This document shows, one piece after another, positions 1-8,743 of a stretch of 51,434 nucleotides of DNA (positions are counted from its first letter, which is position 1; each line of letters starts with the position of its first letter). The DNA comes from an uncultured Myxococcales bacterium. GTDB lineage: Bacteria > Myxococcota_A > Polyangia > Palsa-1104 > JAEUJZ01. The position numbers were made by a program, and so were the translations under genes. The DNA lies in contig CALMML010000379.1 of the NCBI GenBank assembly GCA_937868485.1, positions 1 to 51,434 on the forward strand, written 5' to 3'. The notes beneath the pieces were generated by a model. It saw nothing but the letters and a program-made list of their open reading frames with translations, made no database searches and had not been told where the DNA came from.

Positions 1-2238
1 CTGCTGCGTGGCGATGACGAAGATCGTAGTGCGCAAGTGGGCGCGGGATCTCTGCCGCCTGGGACGCAGCTGGCTTGGCAGGTGGAAACGGCGGCGCTAC
101 AGCGTCAGTGTCGGGAAGACGTCGAGCGGATGCTGCGCGAAGGAAAGCTGCGTAGCCAGGATCTGCTGCCGCTGCTTGAGGAGTGCGACGACAGTGAGCC
201 GGGACGCTTTTCGGATCTGCTCGCCGGGAGCATTCATCTGCCGCCGCCGGACGCACAGGCGCTTTTGGGTCTGCAAAGTGGGCTGCTGCGGCTGCAAAAG
301 CTGGCGACGCAGCTTCGTCGAGAAGTCGAGCTGCTTCAGATTCAAGAAGGAATTCGGGCGCGGACCAAGGACTCCCTGAGTCGGGCGCAGCGAGAGCACT
401 TTCTTCGTGAGCAGCTTCGGCAGATTCACTCGGAGCTGGATGGTTCCGACGATGAGCTGGGCGAGCTACGTCGGCAGCTTCAGCAGGCATCGCTGCCCGG
501 CGAAGTTCAGTCGGAAGCGGATCTTCAGCTGCGACGACTGGCGACGATGCAAGCGCACAGTGCCGAAGGACAAGTGATTCGTGCGCACCTGGCATGGCTC
601 GTCGAGCTACCGTGGCAGTCGCTGACCTCTGATCGACTGGACTTGGCGGCGGTTGCGAGGCTGCTCGATGAAGAACACTTCGGCTTGGAGGTGGTGAAGC
701 AGCGTCTGCTGGAGTTTGTGAGTGTGCTCAAGCTAAGACGGCATGCGATCGGGCTGCCTCGTCGGCTGGGGACGGTGCTGTGTCTGTGCGGACCGCCGGG
801 TGTGGGCAAGACGACGCTGGCTCGCTCGCTGGCGAGGGCGCTGGGACGACGCTTTGTGCGGGTTGCGCTGGGTGGCATTCGAGACGAAGCGGAGATTCGT
901 GGTCATCGTCGGACCTACGTCGGTGCAATGCCGGGTCGTCTGATCGCTGGCATTCGTCAAGCCGGTTCGCGCAATCCGGTGATGCTGCTCGACGAGCTAG
1001 ACAAGCTGTGTGTCGACGCGCACGGGGATCCGTCGGCGGCGCTGCTCGAAGCGCTCGATCCAGAACAGAACGCAGCGTTTCGCGATCACTATTTGGGCGT
1101 GCCGTTCGATCTGTCGGAAGTGCTGTTCATTGCGACGGCGAACAACCCGGAAAAGATCCCCGAAGCGCTGCGCGATCGCTTGGAACTGGTGCAGCTGTCC
1201 GGCTATAGCGACGACGAAAAACTGGGGATTTTGGGACAGCACATCTTGCCGCGTGCGCTGTCGGATGCGGGGCTTGTGCCGACGTATTCGGTGCGATTTA
1301 CCGATCAGGCGCTGCGCTCGCTGGCGACGGAATACACGCGGGAAGCGGGCGTGCGCGATCTGACGAGACAGGTCGAGACGATCTGTCGCAGGCTGGCCAA
1401 GCGCATCGTTGAGCAGGAAGATCTGACGGAGCCTCAGCTTCCGTTTGATCCGCAGGTGGCCAGTCATCAAAAGCCCGAGGCGCAGCTTCCGCTCACAGGG
1501 ATGAAGCTGCCGCAGCGATCGGGACCGACGCCGCTTTTGGTCAGTCGTCGCGAGCTTGTGCGGCTGCTGGGTGTGCCGGGGCTGCCTCAGCTTCGGGCGG
1601 TAACAGCCAGTCGGGTCGGGGCGGCGCTGGGTCTGGCCTGGACGCCGGTGGGCGGCGAGATCCTGACGGTGGAAACGCAGCGACTGTCGGGTTCCGCCGG
1701 ACTGCATCTGACCGGACAGCTCGGCGACGTGATGCGAGAGTCGGGACAGACGGCGCTAAGCTTTGCGCGGGCCTGGCTTCGCGATCGCGGCGTTGCGACG
1801 GACCCGTGTGAGATCCACGTTCACGTCCCGCAAGGTGCGATTCCGAAAGATGGTCCGTCTGCGGGTGTGACGGTGGCGGTGGCGCTGACCAGCTTGCTGT
1901 CGGGCATTGCCGTGAAGCCAGGCGTGGCGATGACGGGAGAGCTGACGCTTCATGGTCGAGTTCTTCCCGTCGGTGGTATCGGTGAAAAACTGCTGGCAGC
2001 ACGGCGCGCGGGAATCAAGACCGTGATTGTGCCGCGCGACTGCGAGCCCCACGTTCGTACACTTCCAGCCAGCGTTCGCAGAGGTCTGCGCGTTGTGCTA
2101 GTCGCTGATATGGATGAACTGCTCACCGAAGCCCTGGTGAGCTTGCCAAGCAAGGCACATACTAGTGACCACGTCGGCCTGACCGACTCCAACGCCAAGT
2201 CCACGACGCTTCGCCATGGCACTTCTCGCAAATCGTAA
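1..2238 (+). CDS. lon: ATP-dependent serine protease Lon (5' end cut off by window edge)
   Basis: Lon (endopeptidase La) unfolds and degrades damaged or regulatory proteins in the cytoplasm. The frame is open to base 1, so the true start lies upstream; a GTG at 37 is internal. Numbering from base 1, the end of the LON substrate-binding domain and a helical region are followed by the AAA+ module with Walker A GPPGVGKTT at 264-272 and Walker B MLLDELDK from 328. The S16 protease domain follows, with catalytic Ser620 in PKDGPSAG and Lys663 in GEKLLA. Their 43-residue spacing equals that of the E. coli Ser679/Lys722 dyad. A polar tail of about 30 residues follows the protease domain and overlaps the next gene by 23 bp, which suggests translational coupling. 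Identification is secure; the N-terminal length is unknown. Confidence 0.95.
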   Translation: MLRGDDEDRSAQVGAGSLPPGTQLAWQVETAALQRQCREDVERMLREGKLRSQDLLPLLEECDDSEPGRFSDLLAGSIHLPPPDAQALLGLQSGLLRLQKLATQLRREVELLQIQEGIRARTKDSLSRAQREHFLREQLRQIHSELDGSDDELGELRRQLQQASLPGEVQSEADLQLRRLATMQAHSAEGQVIRAHLAWLVELPWQSLTSDRLDLAAVARLLDEEHFGLEVVKQRLLEFVSVLKLRRHAIGLPRRLGTVLCLCGPPGVGKTTLARSLARALGRRFVRVALGGIRDEAEIRGHRRTYVGAMPGRLIAGIRQAGSRNPVMLLDELDKLCVDAHGDPSAALLEALDPEQNAAFRDHYLGVPFDLSEVLFIATANNPEKIPEALRDRLELVQLSGYSDDEKLGILGQHILPRALSDAGLVPTYSVRFTDQALRSLATEYTREAGVRDLTRQVETICRRLAKRIVEQEDLTEPQLPFDPQVASHQKPEAQLPLTGMKLPQRSGPTPLLVSRRELVRLLGVPGLPQLRAVTASRVGAALGLAWTPVGGEILTVETQRLSGSAGLHLTGQLGDVMRESGQTALSFARAWLRDRGVATDPCEIHVHVPQGAIPKDGPSAGVTVAVALTSLLSGIAVKPGVAMTGELTLHGRVLPVGGIGEKLLAARRAGIKTVIVPRDCEPHVRTLPASVRRGLRVVLVADMDELLTEALVSLPSKAHTSDHVGLTDSNAKSTTLRHGTSRKS

Positions 2239-2920
2239 CCATACGATCCAGCTCGTGTACTGCGGGCCGCTCGGATCGGGAAAAACCACCAACCTGCGTC
2301 GGCTCGCAGCGTGGCTGCCTGATCGCTTTCGCAGTCGCTTGCTGACGGTTGATAGTCCGGTGCGACGCACGGCGGGGGACGATTCGTCGACGCAGTGTTT
2401 CGATCTGTTGCCGATCGTGCTCGACACCGACCAGGGACGACTGAAGCTGCGGCTGATTTCGGTTCCGGGCAACCGAATGTACGAGCCGGTGCGACGGCTG
2501 CTGCTGCGCGGTGCCGACGGTGTGGTGTTTGTTGCAGACGGAACATTGCCGCAGGAAGAAAACCAGAAGAGCTTTGCGGAGCTGCGCACCAGCTTGCGGG
2601 AAAACGGTCGAGCGCCGGACTCGATGCCGCTGGTGATTCAGCTCAACAAGAGCGATGCGAGTGCGCCCAAGACCAGCGTCGAACAGGCGCAGGCTCTTTG
2701 CTGTGAGCGCAGCGACGTGGCTGTGATTCCTGCCTGTGCCGAGCGGGGAACTGGCGTTGCTCAGACGGTGCTGCACCTGATGCGAATGGTCTGGCCGACG
2801 GCGCTGCATGAACATGAGTCGCTTGCGTCGCTGGGACTTGATCTTCCGCAGATGCTGGGTCGGCTGCGTCTGCGACTTCAGGTTCGTGACGATGAGCTGC
2901 TGGGAGGTGACACTCCATGA
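2216..2920 (+). CDS. MglA-family small GTPase
   Basis: Ras-like GTPase of the bacterial MglA type, a family that acts as a polarity and motility switch in myxobacteria. G1 is GPLGSGKTT at residues 17-25. The G3 region reads SVPGNRMY, lacking the usual DxxG Asp as MglA proteins do, and is followed by GADGVVFVADG. G4 is NKSD. The protein has 234 aa, somewhat longer than MglA (about 195 aa), with extra C-terminal residues. The start overlaps the lon stop and the stop overlaps the next start (ATGA), so the three genes look like one operon. No MglB partner is visible nearby, so this is probably an MglA paralogue and not the canonical motility gene. Family assignment is firm; the role is inferred. 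Confidence 0.85.
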   Translation: MALLANRNHTIQLVYCGPLGSGKTTNLRRLAAWLPDRFRSRLLTVDSPVRRTAGDDSSTQCFDLLPIVLDTDQGRLKLRLISVPGNRMYEPVRRLLLRGADGVVFVADGTLPQEENQKSFAELRTSLRENGRAPDSMPLVIQLNKSDASAPKTSVEQAQALCCERSDVAVIPACAERGTGVAQTVLHLMRMVWPTALHEHESLASLGLDLPQMLGRLRLRLQVRDDELLGGDTP

Positions 2921-4107
2921 GCGCATCTTTGGCCGTCAGTGGACATGATCTTCTCTCGGTGTCGCTGTCGAAGCTGCTATCGCAAGACGAGCTGGGACTT
3001 TTGCATGCCGCGAGTGACGTGGGCTGTGAGCTGTCGCTGGTCGATCTCGACGGCGTTGCGGTTGTCGGTCAGCGTCCTCCCGACGCGGTGCTTTCTGCGG
3101 TCAAGACGGGCGCACCCAGCGTGATTGAGTCGGAAGGTCACAGCTATCTTGGTGCGACGTTTTTCCACGATGGCGATGAGCTGTGTCGCATTGTCTGTCG
3201 GATGTCCGACGGCAAGCAGGGCAGGGCGCATAGCCTTCGCTCGGCGCACTATCTGATTCGACTGTCCGAGACGCTGCTTCAGTCGGCTGTCCGACGAGAG
3301 CTTGCGACACGGCTTCATCATCTACAGGTCGAAGAGTCGTATCTAGAGCTTCTGCAAAAGAGCCAGCGACTGGAGCAGGCCGTTGCGCGGATGAAGGACT
3401 CGGAGCGGATCAAGACGTCGTTTTTGGCGACGGTCTCGCACGAGCTGCGGACACCGCTGACGTCGGTGATTGGCTATACCGAGATGGTGCTGGAAGGCAT
3501 GGCCGGTCCGATCAGCGACGAGCAGCGCGAATACCTCGACACGATCTTGGCCAAGAGCGATCAGCTTCATCAGCTGATCTCGAAGCTGCTCGACGTGTCG
3601 CGACTGGAAGTGTCGAGCGTTCAGCTGGTTCGTGCCTGCGTGGATCTAAACGGGCTGATTCAAGATGTGGTGCGTGCGCTGGGTCCACAGCTGCGACGGA
3701 AGCGAACGCGGATACAGCTGCTGTTGTCGGATGCTCAGCCGTCGCTACAGGCCGATCGTGACAAGCTGCGGCAAGTGCTGGAAAACCTGATCGGCAACGC
3801 CATCAAGTTCACGCGCGACGAAGGTGAAGTGCAGATCAGCGTCGAGCCTTGTCTGTCCGAAGCGGGCGATGGGCGGGTGCTTATCTCGGTCTGCGACAAC
3901 GGAATTGGGATTCCGGCGCATCTGCACGACAAGGTGTTCGACGCGTTTTATCAAGTGGATAACTCGTCGACGCGGCAGCACGAAGGATCGGGGCTTGGAC
4001 TGCTGCTGGTTCGTCGCTACATCAGCGCGCACGGCGGCAAGGTCTGGATCGAAGACAGACCGCAGGGCGGAACCATCTTCCGAATCAGCTTGCCGACGGG
4101 CTCGTAG
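2917..4107 (+). CDS. Sensor histidine kinase (soluble)
   Basis: Two-component sensor kinase of 396 aa. The first 130 residues form an unassigned, GAF-like sensory region without membrane segments. A coiled coil leads into the HisKA domain with phospho-acceptor His175 in VSHELRTP. The HATPase domain shows the N box (NLIGNAIKF), G1 box (DNGIGIP), F box (FDAFYQVD) and G2 box (GSGLGLLL). All catalytic boxes are intact. No receiver domain or cognate regulator is adjacent. The start overlaps the GTPase stop by 4 bp (ATGA), which ties this kinase to the MglA-like GTPase and suggests the two share a signalling pathway. Confidence 0.9.
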   Translation: MSASLAVSGHDLLSVSLSKLLSQDELGLLHAASDVGCELSLVDLDGVAVVGQRPPDAVLSAVKTGAPSVIESEGHSYLGATFFHDGDELCRIVCRMSDGKQGRAHSLRSAHYLIRLSETLLQSAVRRELATRLHHLQVEESYLELLQKSQRLEQAVARMKDSERIKTSFLATVSHELRTPLTSVIGYTEMVLEGMAGPISDEQREYLDTILAKSDQLHQLISKLLDVSRLEVSSVQLVRACVDLNGLIQDVVRALGPQLRRKRTRIQLLLSDAQPSLQADRDKLRQVLENLIGNAIKFTRDEGEVQISVEPCLSEAGDGRVLISVCDNGIGIPAHLHDKVFDAFYQVDNSSTRQHEGSGLGLLLVRRYISAHGGKVWIEDRPQGGTIFRISLPTGS

Positions 4108-4112
4108 CGTCG

Positions 4113-5501
4113 TTAGCGATACATCGAGTCGAAGTTGGACAGGATGAACTCGTCCACCATCGACGGATCGGGAATGTGCATCAGCATTCCGTACATCGCG
4201 GCGACGCCTTGGGCTGCAAGCTCGGGATGCGCGACGATGTGGGCGACGCACTCGCGAAGATCAGACAGATAGCGATCCGCGACTGGCGCATGCGCGGGCG
4301 TGATGGTCAGGTGAATCGCCGTCGGAAACTGCTGACGATCGATGTGCCAGCCGCGCTCTTCCATCTGATCGGCGATGGCCATCAAATCGGGGCCGTGGGA
4401 CGCGAAGGCAAACACGCCGCAGTCCGGCTTCCCGAGGACGAACAGCTCGGGAATCGCGGAAATGCCGTCCATCAGCTTCTGCGTCGTCGCCATGATCGTC
4501 TTGGCGATGCGCAGAAATCCTTCTTCCCCGAGCGACTGGAGGCTTGCCCACGCAGCGGCAATGGCGCCACCGGGTCGCGTTCCGAGGACCGTCGCAGAGC
4601 CAAACAGCCCGCCGGGCCAGCCTGAGTACACATAGAACTGGTGACGACGCAGCGCGGGCGTTCGATACAGCACCGTCGACGCACCCTTGGCCGCAAAGCC
4701 GTATTTGTGCAGATCCGCCGAGATCGAGGTCACACCAGGCACCGTGAAGTCAAACGGCGGCACCGGATGGCCTGCTTTGCGCACAAACGGCAGGGTAAAC
4801 CCACCTACACAGGCGTCGACGTGAAGCGGCAGCGAGTGCTTTTGCGCCAGCGCCGACAGCGACTCGATGGGATCGACGACACCGTGCGGATAGGCTGGCG
4901 CTGAACCCACCAAAAACAGCGTCTGCGGCGTGATCGCTCGTTCCATCGCAGCGACGTCAGCGCGAAAGTCTGGACCGGGCGGAATCAGCACCGGCCTGAC
5001 GCCCAGATAGTGCGCGGACTTGAGCAGCGCGGGATGTGCCGTCGTCGGTAAGAGCATCTCCGGCGCGGTGATGTGCGGTCGCTCTTTGCGCGCTTGATCG
5101 CGATAGGTCTTCGTCGCCAAAAACAAGCTCTCGGTGCCGCCCGAGGTCATCGACCCCACAACCTGATCGTCGCCACCGAGCAGCCCGGCGACCATCGCGA
5201 CCACTTCCGTTTCCATGCGTCGCAGGCTCGGGAACGCCATCGGATTGAGCGCATTTTCGGCCAAAAACAGCGAATACGCGTCGCGCAGAAGCTGAAGGTG
5301 CTCGTCGGTGTCGTGATAGACAAGGCTGAACGTGCGGCCATCGTGCCAGCGTGCGTCTCGACTGCGCATCGCTTGCATCTCGGCGAGAACTTCTTGTGGC
5401 GCACGGCTTTGACCGGGAAGCGTCGGGCGCAGCGAAGCGTTCGGCGAGGCCTGGTCAGTTGGAAGGGGGCTCGGGCTTTGGGTCTGCTCAGCGTTCGACA
5501 T
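4113..5501 (-). CDS. PLP-dependent decarboxylase / sphingosine-1-phosphate-lyase-like enzyme
   Basis: Fold-type I PLP enzyme of the group II decarboxylase superfamily, 462 aa. SxTSGGTES near residue 120 binds the cofactor phosphate. HVDACVGGF supplies the Asp that contacts the pyridine ring, and SADLHKYG carries the Schiff-base lysine, Lys266. The DLHK context and the overall pattern resemble sphingosine-1-phosphate lyases more than glutamate or amino-acid decarboxylases. Myxobacteria can make sphingolipids, so long-chain-base phosphate cleavage is plausible, but the substrate is not proven. The first 30 residues are low complexity. The gene stands alone and ends 5 bp from the end of the convergent histidine kinase gene. 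Confidence 0.82.
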   Translation of the reverse strand: MSNAEQTQSPSPLPTDQASPNASLRPTLPGQSRAPQEVLAEMQAMRSRDARWHDGRTFSLVYHDTDEHLQLLRDAYSLFLAENALNPMAFPSLRRMETEVVAMVAGLLGGDDQVVGSMTSGGTESLFLATKTYRDQARKERPHITAPEMLLPTTAHPALLKSAHYLGVRPVLIPPGPDFRADVAAMERAITPQTLFLVGSAPAYPHGVVDPIESLSALAQKHSLPLHVDACVGGFTLPFVRKAGHPVPPFDFTVPGVTSISADLHKYGFAAKGASTVLYRTPALRRHQFYVYSGWPGGLFGSATVLGTRPGGAIAAAWASLQSLGEEGFLRIAKTIMATTQKLMDGISAIPELFVLGKPDCGVFAFASHGPDLMAIADQMEERGWHIDRQQFPTAIHLTITPAHAPVADRYLSDLRECVAHIVAHPELAAQGVAAMYGMLMHIPDPSMVDEFILSNFDSMYR

Positions 5502-5601
5502 GGGCGAAGCGTATCACGGGCCCATTTGCCCGCATCACCGTCAGAGATCAAAGACCGCCAGCGCGCTCGCGTGGTTTGGTATGATTTTCGGTTAAGTAAC
5601 G

Positions 5602-7866
5602 ATGGCTACCGAGTCGGTTGTTCTCGATAAGCGCTTCCAGGTGGGGAAGGTTCTGGGGCGCGGCCCCTCGGGCGTGGTGCATCTTGCGACCGACCTAAAC
5701 GGCGGCAGCGAGTGTGTGGTCAAGCGGATCCATCCCAAGTTTGCCAACCGCACCGTGCTCGATCGGGTTCAGTCGGTCTGCCACGCGGCGGCGGACATGA
5801 TGCATCCGGCGGTGCTCGGCGTGCTGTATACGGGCTACGAGCCGTCGGGCGCGCTCTATCTGGTGTCGCCGTATGTTCAAGGGGAGTCGCTGCGTGCGCG
5901 GCTTTCACGCGGTGCGCTGTCGCTGACCGATACGCTGGAGCTTCTGGAGCCGCTCTGTTCGGCGCTGCAAGCGGCGGCGGAGCGCGATCTGGCGCATGGC
6001 TCACTGAGTCCGACGAACATCCTGCTGCCTCAGACGGGCGGCGTGCTGCTGTGTGACTTCGGAATGGCGCAGCTGCGGACGACGCCGGGGGTCAAGTGGG
6101 ACGGTCCGCTGCACTCGATTGCGCCCGAGTGTCTGGAGTCGGGGGCGGTTCCTGCGACGGCGCGCGGCGATGTGTTTTCGCTCGGTACGCTGGTCTATGA
6201 ATGCCTCATCGGTCAGCCGATGTTCGACGCCAAGTCGCTGGCTGCGTATCTGGCGATGGTGGGCACGCCGCCGAAGATGACGATTCGCCATCCGTCGTAT
6301 GCGCACCTCGACGCCGTGTTGGAGATGGCTGCATCTGCCGATCCAGATGCCCGCTTTGCGACGGTCCACGCGCTGTGGCGTGCGCTTCAGTCGGCGCTGC
6401 TCGATCTGCCAGCGAGCTTGGCCAACAACCTGACGCGAGGCATGGCTCCGACGGCGAATCGCCATGGCTCCAGACCACCGCAGCCGACCAAGTCGGGGGC
6501 TTCCAATCCGCCGCAGCCGCGTACGACCGAGCGGTCGTTTCCGCCGCCACCTCCGCGCAAGAAAGAGCCGTCGAATCCGCCGTCGCGCAACGTCCAGGAA
6601 ATGCCGACGCTGCAGATCGAAGAAGAGATCGAACAAGTGGTTGCGCCTGGACCGCCGCAGCCCGCAGGAAAGTCCGCCGCAAAACCTGCCGCAGCGTCGC
6701 CCAAGCAGCCTGAGCCACTGCCTCCGCCACCGGACTCTCAGCGTGGTTCGTCTGCGGCTCGCGCGTCGGCAGTCGGTGAAGCGAAAGCGCCGCCAGCTTC
6801 TGCGGTTCCGACGGTGCGCAATCCCGCAGTGCCACAGCCGGGCTCTCATGCGCCCGCCGGTCGTCATCGCGCGGTCGCGGGACTTCCTGCCTCGTCGGGG
6901 CCTGCTGGTGATCCGATCACACCGCGACCGAGCCGTCCCGATCCACAGCAAATCCTCCCGACCGATCCATCGTTTCGGCTGCGTCCGGCACCGGCTCCGC
7001 CTTCTCGCTTTGCGACGATGGCGCCGCTGTTTTGGGCCACTGTGGGCGGTCTTGTCGTTGGTGGATCGATGATCGCGGTGCAGTATGCATCCCGCGCTTC
7101 GCTCACGGCGGTTCGTCCGTCCGTGGTTTCGGTTGGCGATGTCGATGCACTGCTTCATCAAGCGGAAGCAGAGTCGTTTCAGCACAACTACAGCAGCGCG
7201 TCCGCGTACGCCGATCTGATCCTGCGCGTTCATCCGCAGCATCCACAGGCCAAGCTGATCATCGAGCAGTCGAGCGAACAGCTCCGTGTGAGCGCAGTCT
7301 ACGGAGCCTTTCTGCGCGCCGCAGATCGCGACCAAGCAGACCTTGCAGTGGCGCTGTATCGAGAGCTTCCTCCCGGCTCTCCGTTTCGGACACAGGCTTG
7401 GGATCCGTTTATGAACGTGCGCAACTCCTTTGTCCGAAGGAGACTTGCGGTCGCAACGGCGGCTCTGTCTGCTGCGCAGTGTGAACAGATTCGCGAGCAG
7501 ATCGAAAAGCTCTACTTCATTTCCGACAGTGCGACAGACTCTGCACTACAGCAAGGACAGCGACTGCTCGGGAAGTGCAAGAGCGAAAAAGGAGGCGAGC
7601 CTGTCTCTGTGAAAGAGTCCGTCAAAGAAAAGGACGACACAGAAGAGCGGGTCGCGCGCAGCGAAAAGACAGCCAAAGCGGCGAAGGCTGAAAAGCGAGA
7701 AGTGGTTGCGAGTGCAGAGCCGACTGAGCCGGTAAAGACGAAGAAGCGGAAGTCGAAAGCAGACAAGGCTTCAGACAAGCCCAGCGACGGTGGCGAAAAG
7801 CCAAAAGAGAGGCCTCAAGAGGAGCCAAAGGAAGGACTCCCTTCCGCGCTTCGGAATCCGTTCTGA
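5602..7866 (+). CDS. Transmembrane Ser/Thr kinase-like protein, probable pseudokinase
   Basis: 754 aa. Residues 10-270 form a eukaryotic-type kinase fold with glycine loop LGRGPSGVV, ATP-anchoring Lys41 in VVKRI, and DFG at 152-154. The catalytic loop reads HGSLSPTN (132-139) where active kinases have HRDLKPxN, so both the catalytic Asp and the loop Lys are serines. By family knowledge this argues against normal phosphotransfer and for a scaffold or allosteric role. A proline-rich linker (about 290-465) leads to a single membrane helix at about 470-497, a helical domain and a Lys/Glu-rich C-terminal tail. The gene is monocistronic, convergent with the KGG-protein gene, and the start has no strong Shine-Dalgarno. 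Confidence 0.85.
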   Translation: MATESVVLDKRFQVGKVLGRGPSGVVHLATDLNGGSECVVKRIHPKFANRTVLDRVQSVCHAAADMMHPAVLGVLYTGYEPSGALYLVSPYVQGESLRARLSRGALSLTDTLELLEPLCSALQAAAERDLAHGSLSPTNILLPQTGGVLLCDFGMAQLRTTPGVKWDGPLHSIAPECLESGAVPATARGDVFSLGTLVYECLIGQPMFDAKSLAAYLAMVGTPPKMTIRHPSYAHLDAVLEMAASADPDARFATVHALWRALQSALLDLPASLANNLTRGMAPTANRHGSRPPQPTKSGASNPPQPRTTERSFPPPPPRKKEPSNPPSRNVQEMPTLQIEEEIEQVVAPGPPQPAGKSAAKPAAASPKQPEPLPPPPDSQRGSSAARASAVGEAKAPPASAVPTVRNPAVPQPGSHAPAGRHRAVAGLPASSGPAGDPITPRPSRPDPQQILPTDPSFRLRPAPAPPSRFATMAPLFWATVGGLVVGGSMIAVQYASRASLTAVRPSVVSVGDVDALLHQAEAESFQHNYSSASAYADLILRVHPQHPQAKLIIEQSSEQLRVSAVYGAFLRAADRDQADLAVALYRELPPGSPFRTQAWDPFMNVRNSFVRRRLAVATAALSAAQCEQIREQIEKLYFISDSATDSALQQGQRLLGKCKSEKGGEPVSVKESVKEKDDTEERVARSEKTAKAAKAEKREVVASAEPTEPVKTKKRKSKADKASDKPSDGGEKPKERPQEEPKEGLPSALRNPF

Positions 7867-7900
7867 TTCCGGTTGTCGCGTCTTGGGAGTCCCAGATGGA

Positions 7901-8479
7901 CTACAGAGACGCTGGCTGTGAATCGGATTCGCCCTGTTCCATCGCGCGCCGCTGCTTGTAGCCGCGCTTGGCCAGTCCTCCTCGGCGTCCGATGTCTGCC
8001 ATGTAGCCACGATTTTCACTGACGGTGGCGCCGCCCTTTTTTCCGGCCAGGCTGGCTTCTTCGGGATTGAAGCGGTGCGCGTTTCCGTTCTTGTGCGCAG
8101 TCTGTCCGCCGAGCCGTGCAATCTCGCGACGTCGCTCTGCATCGAGCACCGCAAAGCCACGCGGAAGCGGCTTCTTTGCTTCCTCTTCATTGGGATCTTG
8201 CGCGGACGCAAAGGGATCTGCAGATGCAAACGGAGCTGCGGACGCCGTGGGCGCATCGGACCCGATCGCAGACGCAAGCGGAGATGCCGATGCCGTCGGT
8301 GAAGCTGAGGCTTTCGGAGCCGCAGACGCACGCGGAGCCGCAGACGCACGCGGAGCCGCAGACGCCTTGGCAGAAGCGGAAGCCGATGCGGATGCGCTGG
8401 CACGGTTGAGGAGTGCGCGACTCCGAATGGCAGAAGCGCGTGGATTGGAATGGGAATCGATCGTTACTTGCTCGTACAT
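7901..8479 (-). CDS. KGG-motif stress-type protein with Ala/Ser-rich linker
   Basis: 192 aa. The C-terminal half carries glycine-rich motifs of the stress-induced KGG/Con-10 family: LGGQTAHKNG, LAGKKGGAT and IGRRGGLAKRG. These proteins are small, hydrophilic and stress- or sporulation-associated. The N-terminal half is an Ala/Ser/Pro stretch built from ASA and AAPRAS repeats. At DNA level this includes three copies of an 18-bp unit starting at 8316, 8334 and 8352. I chose the ATG at 8479 because AGGAG lies 6 bp upstream; longer forms up to 8560 lack a ribosome site. The gene diverges from the XRE-methyltransferase gene. A role in desiccation or stationary-phase protection is inferred only. 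Confidence 0.75.
   Translation of the reverse strand: MYEQVTIDSHSNPRASAIRSRALLNRASASASASASAKASAAPRASAAPRASAAPKASASPTASASPLASAIGSDAPTASAAPFASADPFASAQDPNEEEAKKPLPRGFAVLDAERRREIARLGGQTAHKNGNAHRFNPEEASLAGKKGGATVSENRGYMADIGRRGGLAKRGYKQRRAMEQGESDSQPASL
8316..8366. repeat. 18-bp tandem repeat, three copies
   Basis: Unit ggagccgcagacgcacgc at 8316, 8334 and 8352 (last copy truncated at 15 bp). It lies inside the KGG-protein gene and encodes part of the Ala/Ser/Pro linker. It could change length by slippage without breaking the frame. Confidence 0.85.
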
Positions 8480-8743
8480 CGCGGGCTCCTGTTGGTTTTG
8501 CTCGTTGCGAAACATTGCAGAACGTAAGGCGTGCTCACTTCCGCAAAGAAGAGCGCTCAATTTGCAAAGACAGCGACGGCTTCAGGTAGTCTTTGGGAGT
8601 CTGTTGGGTGCGGAAGAGGAATCAGAAACAGAGTCCGAAAAAGCCTCTTTTTCCCTATTTCATTTGCGGTATGTCTTGCGCGGTTCCGCTGCACCACGCT
8701 GCTGGGTTCGCATGTGTGGATAACAACAAGACAGGACAACGAA

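Noticed and set aside
8637-8653. GAAAAAG-CCT-CTTTTTC inverted repeat as a terminator
   Set aside because: Perfect symmetry but AT-only stem, 3-base loop and no run of T after it; could be chance in the promoter region.
8531-8743. N-terminal extension of the XRE-methyltransferase frame
   Set aside because: The 71 extra codons are not protein-like and the ATG at 8744 has an AGGA ahead of it.
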